Origin: Amphirosellinia nigrospora
Taxonomy: Eukaryota > Ascomycota > Sordariomycetes > Xylariales > Xylariaceae
NCBI GenBank assembly: GCA_004123355.1
Contig: SCHM01000007.1
Location: 62,001 to 126,000, forward strand
DNA: 64,000 nt
Direction: 5' to 3'
The position numbers and the translations under genes were made by a program. This document shows positions 33,174 to 43,194 of the stretch, one piece after another; position 1 is the stretch's first letter; the number at the start of each line of letters is the position of its first letter. The notes under the pieces are model-generated. The model was not told where the DNA came from. It searched no databases and saw only the letters and a list, made by a program, of their open reading frames with translations.

Positions 33174-34547
33174 ATGGCCAAAAGTACAGCTCATTTGTCG
33201 TCACAAGTCAGGTCGGTGCCCGACAATGTCGGGTCGAGCATCCGTAACACCTACGCCCGCATCTTCAACACTACGTACAAGGTCGTCCAGACCGCTGGCA
33301 GTGATGATGAGCAAGGCGACGGGGAATCAAAATACCTTGAGTGTCCGCACTGTTACAATGAAGTGAAACCTGTCTCACCTAAAGGCCGTCGGGGAGGGGC
33401 CAATGCGTGGCTCACCTGGGGCGGATCGGCCAGTTCCCTATTTTTAATGTTTGCGCTCCTCTGGTGAATTTGGTATCATGATACTCGTCTTGAGAGCGAC
33501 TGTATCTATATGACATCGTCGTACTGTATGGTGTTCTATATGCGTTCTTCCCCAAGGGATGCATACTGCTATGCCTATCTGTGCTTGCTGACTGACATTT
33601 CTTTCAGCTCCCTTACTGAGCGAGGTTCCAAATGTTCTGATAGAGAGCAGACGCAATGGCTCAATACTCTAGCCCTCTCCTTACAAAGAAGAGCCCTCGT
33701 ACGAAGTAGACAAAGCGTAGGAGGAAATCTCCATTTGTGAGTCTGAGCTTCATCCTTACCTTGCCTACGCCCACTTATCAAGAGGATGCGAATTCGAGTG
33801 TCTAAGGAAATACTCACGCATCCATCTTGAACAATCAGTCCGCCCGTTGGACTATCAACTCACAGATGAAGAGTACCTCAAAGTTGGTATAAGTCCGGAA
33901 ACAGGGCCAGGAATGCCCCAGAGTTCGGGGGTGGCTTTTTCTTGCAGCCAGAATTCTCCCATCAAGTAAGTAGAGACAGGTTCCGCCTCTTCATTTGATT
34001 TACCTGTAAAATCAAACTAACGTGCTGTCTCTGGTCAGCTACATTGTGTCGTGAGTGCTTATTTAAAGCTTCTCTCTATCCTTGTCTAACTTTCACTAAC
34101 CAGATTTTCCTTGCGTTTAAAAGAATCTACTGCGAAAGGCATCACACTTCAAGTACAGCTACTACAAGACGCACGATCCAGATTTCAGAGACAAAGATGA
34201 GACCTTCAAGGTACACCTAGGTGAGACTCGCCTGAAGTCCAGGCTATACTTCTTTATGCAAAACTTTCGTCAAGAATCGCTTTTCTGACAGTATATTCGC
34301 CCTTCTTCTTACAGATCACTGCGTGGAGATGCTTCGGCAGTTTGTCATGTGCAATGCGGAGGTCGGTCTCGTGACGGCGCATTGGATCCAGCAGCGAGCG
34401 CGTCCCTGGCCTGACTTCAACACGAAGCAGATCTGTCGGGACTTTGACGGAGTGCTGAAGTGGACGAGAGAGCACCAGCTTCCGGAGAGCGCGCCTATGA
34501 TGCCCTTGAAGCCCGAAGGTGCTAAAGCGCTCTCCTCTCCTCCATGA
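33174..34547 (+). CDS. UstYa-family (DUF3328) oxidase-like protein C
   Basis: Exon 1 (33174 to about 33464) encodes a leader with a CPHC pair and a membrane helix (ASSLFLMFALL). Later exons hold PLLSEVPNVLIESRR, PSPYKEEPSYEVDKA, YQLTDEEYLKVG, then FFLQPEFSHQ joined through a 12-base exon (LHCV) to NLLRKASHFKYSYYKTHD. Next is the second motif HLDHCVEMLRQFVMC, ending PWPDFNTKQICRDFDGVLKW. Both HxxHC motifs are complete after splicing. Two in-frame TAG codons (33670-33672 and 33718-33720) stand where Trp is expected, at least the second being the conserved Trp of the 'AW' block, and the frame changes at a G5 run (33927-33931). The exon 1/2 junction is uncertain. It may be a RIP-hit gene. Confidence 0.72.
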
Positions 34548-34881
34548 TGAATTTGAAGTAATGATATGTTTGGTGTCTGGTATTGAGACCCATGGGGTCA
34601 ATATTGGGAGAGATAGCTACCTTAGGGCCTAGTACATTTAATAGAAGACCTGAGCTATCTATTGAGCAGCGTCCAACCTGTGGTATACCTAAGCCTACTT
34701 GACATATATTTTTATTGCGTGAAAATCTCTCGTGGTCTAAGCCTTTTGAGCTGGAGAGAACACTGTTTATTCTTGGTAATAGTCTGTTCTCAATATATGG
34801 ATGATCTGTTGTACAGCTTGAGGGCTTGATGTTACGCAGTAGTATGCGCATGGATAATATTGATCTAGTTATTCACCCTCC
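34548..34881. other. Short intergenic stretch before a solo LTR
   Basis: Nothing recognised. A minus-strand open frame crossing it has no domain. Confidence 0.4.
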
Positions 34882-35463
34882 CTATGTGTGACGGAGTAGC
34901 CCCACATTAACTGGGCATGCTAAGGTAGAAGCAGAGCATACGGAACGTATTGGTAAGCTCGGGTCTGGCCAAGCCCGTGAACGGGCTTGGTGTGCTCGGT
35001 TTACCCTACGCAGGTTAACCATGTTCCGTGTGCTCGCACACATATAAGTATAAACATAAAACTACACACTAGATTCCATGGTTCAACTTAATCTATTAGA
35101 TCCTCTGAAACTTGTCACAGCCCCACTCTTTTGACCCACTTATCTAGGGCTGTGGCTGCACTGTGGCTGCCCCACAGGGAATGTGTGGCAGTACTGGGCT
35201 AGGCGGTGTATGGCGGCAGTACTGGGCGGTGTGGGGCACACACCCACAAATACTTATTGCCACCTGTAGGTCAATGTACTAGTACTTCCTTCCTTTTTCC
35301 CTAAGTAGAATATTAGCTTCCAATATAGGGTAAATTAGGTGTCTGAACCTTCTGCCTGTGTTGTATCCATCACAAAACTACTCTGGTATGCTCCCTTGTA
35401 TACGCACTGGTTCAATCCCTCTGTTAGAATCAGCTGAAAAGGACGCTAGTACTTGACACTATG
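34882..35463 (-). mobile_element. Solo LTR, family 1, copy 3 (LTR 34887-35458), with a second solo LTR nested in it
   Basis: Minus-orientation copy with TGTGACGGAG and AGTACTTGACA ends and a perfect 5-base duplication CTATG (34882-34886 and 35459-35463). The copy is split at 35113-35374 by a different insertion. Confidence 0.85.
35108..35379 (+). mobile_element. Solo LTR, family 2 (35113-35374), nested
   Basis: A 262-base insert starting TGTCACAGCCCCAC and ending CCATCACA, with TG...CA termini and a perfect 5-base duplication AAACT (35108-35112 and 35375-35379). It contains GGCGGTGTGGGG-type direct repeats. Its sequence differs from family 1. No other full copy is seen in the window. Confidence 0.8.
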
Positions 35464-35833
35464 ACAAATACGGTGTCAATAAAATAGTAAGGTACAGAAG
35501 ATGCTGAAAAGAATGATGTTAGAACAAGCACCAGATGATGTTCATGGATTTCCTGAAAAGATGTAGTAGCCACATGGCAAAATAGAGTAAGCCCACGAAG
35601 GTATGATCTAGTACCATTCTTGTATATAAGAGCGTAATTATTCTATGCTAGTTCTCCTCGAGAGGCGAAGGATGTGGCGGCATACGGCTGCCTCTTACAA
35701 CATGCGACAGAATAAATGAATCAATCAACCAATCAACCAAATGTCCATTCGTTGAAATCTCATCAATTTCCCCCTTCCCTGCCCTCCCCTGACACCACGT
35801 CGGGCGAACAATTCTCTTAAAATTACCAAGAGC
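35464..35833. other. Intergenic, 3' of UstYa D
   Basis: No gene recognised; AT-rich DNA with an AATCAATCAACC-type repeat near 35715-35740. Confidence 0.4.
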
Positions 35834-37068
35834 TCATGAGCCGTATCCTTGGCGTTGGTCCTCACCGTTCTCACTAAAGACGCTAAAAGCGCCGTCGTGC
35901 GCGTCCTTCCGGGGCTTATCCAGCAGTCCGACGGGACGGTTCAGCGTCTTGACGTTCCCGGTGACATTGTGCGCTGAGTGCCACTCCTCGAACTTGTCCC
36001 ACTTCTGGCACGAGTGCATACTCTTGAAGCTGGCCTTGGGGCCCGCGTGGCCCTCCTTCCAGTTGTAGGTGATGACCGAGACGTCGCCGAAGCACATGAT
36101 GGTTGCGGAGCATCTCTACGCAGTGCGCTGTGATATTCGTATCTTATGTTAGTGTGGAACTGTTCTGCCTTTCCTGGTTATCATCGTGCGAGAGAGAGAG
36201 AGAGAGACCTACTCAGGTGTTCCTCTAGCGGATCTGGGCCTTGGAATAAGACATCATTCACATCTTTGTAGTGCTTGTAGTTGAACCAGAGGCCTTTTCT
36301 CAGCGAGTTCTAGAGAAAATAAAACATAATTAGGATACATTTAAGCGCTCCCAGATTGAAAGGTTTACAACACAGTGAAGCTGGTGAGTAGCTGACAAGG
36401 TGCCCAAGTAGCGACCCTGGGGGTCGTGGGTGTACTTAATGCCAGTCTCGGGATTATCGTTGACCTTGACGAACTCTTCCAGACTTATAGGAAACATTAC
36501 CCCGGCTGTTCTCGTTATAAAATGATCACAAGGTATTTCTCGGGCTATTGTGTGCATAACTAACTGTTGACTAGATCATGCCATGCCTGGTCGGTTATCG
36601 GGCCCGACTTTGCAATGTATATCGATGACAAGGTAAAAGGGCGAAGTTCTCTCTCAACAGCATCGATTGCCGGCGCTAAAAAATCGCCAGACAGCAATTA
36701 GTTCACTTGCTCGCAGGAATATGTGTGCAATAACAGTACGTCGACTCACATGGAGGGAGCAGCATGCTCGTCGATGACACCTTGGTAGCAGTGTTTAGGG
36801 CTAGGCCACCGTTGCGCCAAAACATTGCCCAGCATATCAAGGCTGTGATATTGGCAGAGGCGATGACAATGTTCAGAGACATGCAAACCGTCAGCCCCAT
36901 ACGAGAAAGCAGCGACTTCTTCTTTCGTAGCCGCGGGCCTGGCCGCCATCCGATGGCTCGAGAAGGGACTTTCTTCTTCATTTCTTTCATGCCTATCATG
37001 GCTTGATCGTGATACATCGGTGTACTCGGGGGAGGCGACCTGACCTCAGCTTTCTCGTTGTAGGCCAT
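35834..37068 (-). CDS. UstYa-family (DUF3328) oxidase-like protein D
   Basis: Begins MAYNEKAEVRSPPPSTPMYH, a basic segment, then a membrane helix (MSLNIVIASANITALICWAMFW). Later exons give AIDAVERELRPFT, SGPITDQAWHDL, FPISLEEFVKVNDNPETG and YLGTLSATHQLHCV, with an intron directly after the first HxxHC motif, then NSLRKGLWFNYKHYKDV, EEHL, and the second motif HCVEMLR followed by MCFGDVSVITYNW. The tail KWDKFEEWHSAHNV is the family's usual C-terminal block. A CT/AG-rich run (GAGAGAGAGAGA on the plus strand, 36190-36206) lies within an intron. One frame change lies beside HCVEMLR (near 36100). It is divergently paired with protein E over a 0.55 kb shared promoter. Confidence 0.75.
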
Positions 37069-37617
37069 GGCTGCTAGATGTTGGGGTGTATGGGGTACCC
37101 AGAGGCGGGATACCGGTCGACGGATGACTCATATCGAGACCCAGGACGCTTGACAATGATAACATGTTTGGGTATGTATGACGAGAAGTTGATTACTCGT
37201 TCCCTAAACCCGTATAGTCGCCTTTGATATCGCACGGAGCTGGTCTATCCTGGCGCGGGGTGATGATTGGACCTATTCACCAATCACTGGGTTCATCTGG
37301 TGCGCACATTACGCCGTCGCATTCCGCATATGGAACATGATTACTTACCTGCATACGGCTGACCAGTACTGGCTTATCCACTCCAGGTGTGGCATTTGGT
37401 CCAGGCGCATAATCAATACCTCCACCTCTCTTGATACTATGGTTCGTGCGGGTAGACATATAATACGTAATGGTACAGCTTCGCACGTATTGTTCCGCTA
37501 TTCCCGCATACCAGGCCGGAGCCCTTCTTTTGAGTTAGCCTTCTATCCTCTCAGACTTGGCGCAACTGCCGGGCACCTCTCGTCATCAACCTAAACTCAT
37601 CTAAGTCATCTCGCACA
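37069..37617. promoter_or_regulatory. Bidirectional promoter between UstYa D and E
   Basis: The two UstYa genes start on either side of this 549-base gap, so it must hold both promoters. Candidate sites cannot be separated by eye. A short run of similar CGCACGAACC / TTCGTGCG-type words is present (37440-37460), but I would not assign a regulator. Confidence 0.55.
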
Positions 37618-38515
37618 ATGTCGGCGCTTACACCACTTCATACTCGTTCATCTTCAGACGACGAGAGTAGAAACCAAGAGGACATTTACATGCCGCCCGG
37701 CGGAGAAGGTCCAGAGTCTTCAACATTGTGGCAATTGGACTTTTCCTCATACTGTTGCCCGGCTGGTTCGTGGCTCTTAGCCTCTATTACCATCCTAGGA
37801 TAGTCGACATACTAGGACTCAGTTCTCCTCATCCGTTTCCTTCCTCAACATTCGAGCGTGTAAAGAAGACGTTTGAGCCCGATGAGCGATACGCCGGTTC
37901 CTCGGATGAGACGCATCACAACTGGGATCATCTTGTAGCAGGTGAGCCAATACCTAACTGCTAGGGGGTGGGGGGGGGGTGTTCTGCGCAGCATCTGAAG
38001 CAAATCTTACTATAATCATACAGCCCACGATGCAATATACCTCGAGAACCGGAGAAATACGGGCCCATAGAAGGAGCCAGACCGCCGTTCAAGCATGAAA
38101 ACATGGCGCACCCGGTACCCAAGAAATTATACGTTGTCTCTATTCTTCACCAGATGCACTGCTTAGTAAGAAGGCCATGGCCTGTCCTAGAAGCGCGAGC
38201 TGCTAATTAATTACTTACTTATGCTACAGAATCTGGTGCGGTTTCACTACTAGCAAGTCAAGGGAGGCCATCCAGTCGTGTCCGGCTACTCGGAAGCAAG
38301 CTGGGATGCGCACATGGACCACTGCTTCCGACTACCTGAGACAAGCCATCTCATGTGGAAATGGCTTCACCATCGAGGGCCACACGCCGCTCATCGTGGA
38401 GGGGGAGCACGGAGAGGCGTCGACGGTGATGGAGCATGACTGTATCAACTTCGAGGCGCTGAAAGCTTTCCAGATCGAGCAGGAGAGGCGCTATAACATG
38501 ACTTGGCAAGGGTAG
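37618..38515 (+). CDS. UstYa-family (DUF3328) oxidase-like protein E
   Basis: Begins MSALTPLHTRSSSDDES. A membrane helix (IGLFLILLPGWFVALSLYY) follows after a frame change near 37715. THHNWDHLVAG ends an exon; an intron (GTGAGC...ATACAG) leads to KKLYVVSILHQMHCL, the first HxxHC motif, again followed at once by an intron. The next exon reads NLVRFHY, then an in-frame TAG (38251-38253), then HMDHC with a one-base shift before DYLRQAISCGNGFT and the Cys block EHDCINFEALKAF. An intron immediately after the first HxxHC motif, also seen in B, C and D, is a shared gene structure. Oxidation of a peptide core is the family role; its own substrate is unknown. Confidence 0.72.
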
Positions 38516-39268
38516 TAATAGATATATTGGAAGTACAGAGGAACCACCAATAAATAGGTACTTGACATGTTGTTCTTGTTGATTGCTGCTCCTAAATTAA
38601 GGAATACCAGGTCCTACTACCCTGTCTGCAGTTGGCCACTAGATAACGGATGCTCTCGTAAATACCTAGTGGGCTGGAGGGGCACATTTGGTGCCTTAGT
38701 ACCTAGCGGAACCAATGCATGTACTAACGTTAAGTACATACATTAGGTACCTAAGCGGGTAGTACTTACTTACATGTAGTACTTGGGGTACTTTCTAAAT
38801 GCCAAAGTCTTTTTTAAAACAATGCAATTTAAATACTGTATAAGTTAGGTCTCGAAATATCTGCTTGTATTTTTATGTTAACTTATAGCTTTCAAATAAA
38901 CCTCTAGAGATACATCAAGTAAGCCTAATTCTAATACCTGTATGGGCTCTTACGCGGGACTTTTTGCAAGTGGTTGTACGTACCTACGATGTCGAGACCC
39001 CTCCTTTCCCATCAACACTCTAACCCCGCCTTTCCCAATTACTGCCCGAATCTTACTTATGCATGCACGTACCTGCCTGCGCGGTGTAGTTACTGGCAAA
39101 CATGGATGATTGACTATACCACATCTTGATGGCAGATCGCCAAGGACTTCGAGATACCTCAGAGGTCAAGTAGTAATTCAAATCTGAGCCGCTCCTCGTC
39201 TAACTTGTATTCTTCCTTCACTACCTGCACTCCAGTCAATTAGTGAGTCAGTCGCCAAGCTGGTCTTC
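38516..39268. other. Intergenic with GGTACCTAAG-type repeats
   Basis: AT-rich, with TAAGTACATACATTAGGTACC units at 38,725-38,790. No gene recognised. Confidence 0.5.
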
Positions 39269-40625
39269 ATGATGGCTCCTTTCACAGAAGCCGAGGAACA
39301 GACCCTTGTCCAGCAAGTCTTGACCAGCTAGCCAGCTCTCCCTACGCCTGCTCGGCCCTGACCAAGCTGGGCGGTGGCACCGCCAACTTCCTCTACCGAG
39401 GCACCCTGAAAGAGCCGCTGCTGGACGGCGGCGACAACACCCGCACCAACACCGTCATCGTCAAAGTCTCCACCGGCTTCGTCTCCTCCAACAAGGACTT
39501 CCCTCTCGACGTCTCTCGCTATGAGTTCGAGAAGTCCATGCTCTCAGCCCTCGACGGCTTTCCTCAGGCCATCTCGACATCCGGCGGCCATGTTCTAGTC
39601 AAGGCGCCTAAGATCTTCTCCTTTGATGAGAAGACGCACACCCAGGTTCTACAGGACTTTGCCGACACGGCCGATGTAACTACAGTCCTCGAGTCGCCCT
39701 CCGTGAATGAGACGGTACCCAGGTCGAGCCCGGTGTCTCTTGGTCTTTCGATCGGCTCGTGGCTGCGCACGTTTCACAACTGGACAGCCGAACCTGCGCA
39801 GCGTGCCCTGGTTTCACAGGTCGGCGCCAATGAGGGCATGCGCAAGCTCAAGTGTCTTATCACCTACGACAGCTTCATCGAGATCCTGGAGCGACATCCC
39901 GAAGTCATCGAGGTACCATGGATACCCTAAAACAAGTCCAAGAGACTATGCGGAACGAGTTCAAGAGCTTACAGCCTCCCGAGCAGGATGGAGGAGTGCG
40001 CGGTCTCATCCACGGAGACTTCTGGGGTGGCAAGTAAGTACCGTCCAAATCAAGCACCTAAAAGAACGAAATAAACAGAGGGCTCGAGTTGCTGATTCCG
40101 GACTCTTCTTTTGCTACAGTATTCTCCTACTAAGTGGCCCATGGACCGAATCGCAGGACCCGGCCAAGCCGACCGATATCTTCGTTATCGATGAAAACAA
40201 AAGTTCAGCTCTGCTTTTCAATTCGGTAAAGCAGTATTTCAAAAGTTATAGACTGGGAGAACGTGCATTTCGGCCACCGCGCTGTAGACATAGGTGGCAT
40301 GCTAGCCGACTTCTACGAGCGATACCACTTCAAGGGCGTTGAGGCCAGCATCCTCGCCATGAAGGGCTTCATCGAGGGCTACGGCCCGCTAAGTGAAGAC
40401 CTCGCCTATCGGGTGGCCGTCCATGCCGGCGTGCACTTGATATGCTGGTACTACCGGCGTAATCGGAATGCCCCCTTGCCTCACCCGCTGCCCAAGGTCT
40501 TGGCTGCCTTGACTATTGGCAGAGACTTGATTGTCAAAGGCTGGGCTAGAGATAAGACGGGGCTACAGACGAGCATAATCGGATCCATGTTCGCTGATGA
40601 GAATTTGTTGAAGAAAGAAGAATAA
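39269..40625 (+). CDS. APH-type phosphotransferase (kinase-like), disrupted by a SINE-tail insertion
   Basis: The aminoglycoside-phosphotransferase fold of small-molecule kinases is recognised by LTKLGGGTANFLYRG (nucleotide loop), VIVKVSTGF (Lys), LSIGSWLRTFHNW, the catalytic loop LIHGDFWGG joined by an intron to NILLLSGPW, and FVID, which should run directly into WENVHFGHRAVDIGGM. At that point 61 bases are inserted (40192-40252), shifting the frame: a 53-base SINE tail plus an 8-base near-duplication. Other one-base breaks occur near 39322 and 39912. Homologues phosphorylate small hydroxyl substrates; the substrate here is unknown. It could be a cluster gene or merely adjacent. Confidence 0.72.
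40184..40252 (-). mobile_element. 5'-truncated SINE copy in the kinase gene
   Basis: Bases 40192-40244 match (about 48 of 51 aligned positions) the reverse complement of the 3' end of the SINE at 63234-63284. They are flanked by GTTATCGA and GTTATAGA, an 8-base direct repeat with one mismatch. The insertion separates the conserved ID from WEN in the kinase active site. Confidence 0.75.
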
Positions 40626-41009
40626 ACACTAAAAACGGGTACTGGACTCAGAACTCGGTATGCCCTCCTTGACGCCCAAGTAATTATTGCGAGATCAAAT
40701 CACAATTCAAGCCCCAGCTCTCTAGCCCTTGTCATAAGCAGGAGATTGATCTAAACAGACTACGAGAAGGACACGAACTCCTGAGAAAAAGCTTGCATGA
40801 TAGTTAATTAAGTATTTAAGAAAATTATCTTGGTCATCTTGTCCAAGATAGATTAATCGTCACTTTTCTATCCAATTTACAGCATTTTTGTGTTATACTC
40901 CATTAATCGCTCTTGTATTCCTATATGCCCAAACCAGGCCCCTTATGAACAAACTACACCTTCCGGCATCGCACCTTTAGACCAACCGGTCGCAGGGCCA
41001 AGCTAGGGC
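40626..41009. other. Intergenic, AT-rich
   Basis: Nothing recognised between the kinase gene and the pogo relic. Confidence 0.4.
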
Positions 41010-41780
41010 CAGGGTTCTCGATCGTAAACGGCTCAGCCCCTCCTCGAACCAGAAGTTACGAACCATCTTGAAGAAGATGATCTTTCTCTCGCGTAGGGCA
41101 AAGGAATGCCCCCTCTAAAATACTTGGCGATAAGTGGTATCGCCACTTTCTTGATCGCAATCCAAGGGCAGAGACTGCCCGAGCCCAAATAATCGATTAT
41201 AAAAGGGTCGACGGCGCTACCGCGTATGATATTAATCTGTTTTTCGATCGTTTAGAGGTTTCTGAGGTGGTTAGCGTTCCTTCTGACCGTTGGTACAATG
41301 CTGACGAAATGGGCGTTGGTCGAGGCGTAGGCGCGAACCACTTCGTAGTTGTTGAAACGAACACGCGTAAAGCTATCAAAAAGACGTAGAATGAAGTTAA
41401 TGGATAACTGCCTTGGAGTGTATTAGCGCTTCTGGTATAGCGCTTCCGCCGCTTCTCACTGCAGTCACATAGCATAGGCGTTAGAGGTTGGAGTCTTTAG
41501 CCTTGTTGAAAAAAAAGCTAAACTTTTACCTTCGGCAGTCGATCGCGGTAGCCTTGGGGCAAAAGCCCTCAGAGGAAGATTTTTTAAGGGCATACCGGCA
41601 GGCTAGGATTGACGTATTAACGCCTAGCGTAATTAAAATAGCCTGGAGAACTACTGGGATCGAGCCACGCGATCGTCAAAAAGCGTTATCATCGAAATAT
41701 ATAATGCTAGAGGACGTGGGTGTAGCCAGGGCACGCCCAGAAGACCCTATACACCAAAAACATGTTTCTCATACATAAAC
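41010..41780 (+). pseudogene. Fot1/pogo-type DDE transposase relic
   Basis: Decayed plus-strand coding shows transposase blocks in order: KWYRHFLDRNP (end of the DNA-binding part), INLFFDRLEVSEVV, RWYNADEMGVGRG (first catalytic Asp in the NxDE block), and, after a gap, YRQARIDVLTPSVIKIAW with TGIEP, the C-terminal region. Stop codons and deletions remove the second and third catalytic residues. No inverted repeats were located. Confidence 0.7.
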
Positions 41781-42877
41781 CGCCCTAGGTAGGTAGTTTT
41801 TAGTTTGCCATTGATACCCACATTTACCTAGAAAGACAAAGAAATAATGGAACGATGTCATAAAGTTGCCCGCTATGGAAGCCAGCCCGGCAAGTTGTCT
41901 CAACCCTCAACCCCTGCAACAGTCTACAATACCGAGATGTTTGAAACCTGCAGCGAGTGACTTCGTCGATGTAACCCCTTCGCGGATTGGTGGTGTTGTC
42001 GGTAAGCCCCTGGATGATGCCCGTGGCCCCTCTCTCTGCTTTTCCGCCTCTCTGCCTCACCGTGGGGACGCTGGGCAAGTCCCGTGATGTGTACCATCTC
42101 GTGACCGCATTCGGCTGTGTGTGACTGCATATCCTCTCTACTGGCCTTTCTCATACGTTGCCTATCAGTGATAATAGCCAGCCGGGAAGAGCCGTCCTTG
42201 GCGCCCTGAATTGCACAGGGTCGGTGGATATGCCCGATCGATCACTCATTGATCTTGCAACAGGCTCGAGTGAGGGACAGATGGAAACACAAAAGAGAAA
42301 TATGGTGTAAAAAACGACTTGGCTCCCGGCTAAGTGCCGAGATTCTAGGCTGTTATTTATAGATGTACGGCTGTTCGGTGACTCGACGATCTTACACAGG
42401 TGTCGGGGAGGACAGATCACCCACCGCAGCCTTAAAGGCGGAATACCGTACATACATACATGTATCGTGAGTATTGCTTTTTCGGCCAAGCTAATACTGG
42501 TATACTTACTTAAAGTATACCTACTTGCCAGCAAGTTTGAAATAACGCCAGAAACCCAGTTTTGATTACTACTAATATAGGCAGGTAGACGATCTTAGTC
42601 ACCCAACATCCCTCCACATGCTTACGACTTCGGATCTCATGAACAAGAGAGCTTGCCTACTATACCTATGTATTATCTCTGAGCCGTTTGAGTTGCCAGA
42701 ACCGGAGGCACACTGAGCTTCTACTCTAGCTGACTGGCTGCGGCGACCGGACCGTGGGGCCATCAAGGGTCCCCGCAGTCTGCCCGCGCAGCGCTTGTAC
42801 TCCACTAAAATTCGGTATTGTTGGATCCTATCAGGCCATTTGAACACCATGTTGACCCAGCCCAGCTGGCTTATCTA
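41781..42877. other. Intergenic
   Basis: Several open frames cross the region, none with a recognisable domain. No RNA gene or clear repeat. Confidence 0.4.
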
Positions 42878-43047
42878 TGTGGCGTGTGGAAGCGGCAGTG
42901 GTGGCAGTGCGGGGGGAAGATGGGGGGCTACGCCCCCCACTACGTAGCATAAAACCCTCTCGGTTGCAGTTGCCCAGCTAGATTCCTTCCTTTAGATCTA
43001 TCCTAGATTTGGCCACTCAGTCTCCGATCCTTGTTTAGTGTGTTCAT
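42878..43047. repeat. Dispersed 170-base repeat, copy 1
   Basis: Nearly identical to 52141-52308, where it covers the 5' end of a gypsy gag gene. It is probably a remnant of the same retroelement family left upstream of FYV10. Confidence 0.75.
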
Positions 43048-43194
43048 CTACTAGGTACTTAGATCTACCTAATCTATCTTACCTATACCTATGATACAAC
43101 AATACTGCGCAATAGTACCAAGCAGCGCACACCGACACACGACCAACAGTGACGCCTTCGGCAGAGAATTAAGTTACTTGCCAGAGCACGAACC
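43048..43194. promoter_or_regulatory. FYV10 upstream region
   Basis: Short non-coding stretch between the dispersed repeat and the FYV10 start. It should contain part of the promoter; no defined site is seen. Confidence 0.35.

Noticed and set aside
33174-33467. Stand-alone small membrane protein of 97 codons
   Set aside because: It ends at a GTGAAT donor after a membrane helix and is followed by the remaining blocks of a UstYa protein, so it is better read as that gene's first exon.
37277-37486. A 69-codon minus frame between UstYa D and E with a Lys-Arg pair, considered as a precursor
   Set aside because: No repeat, no signal sequence, and it lies in a probable bidirectional promoter.
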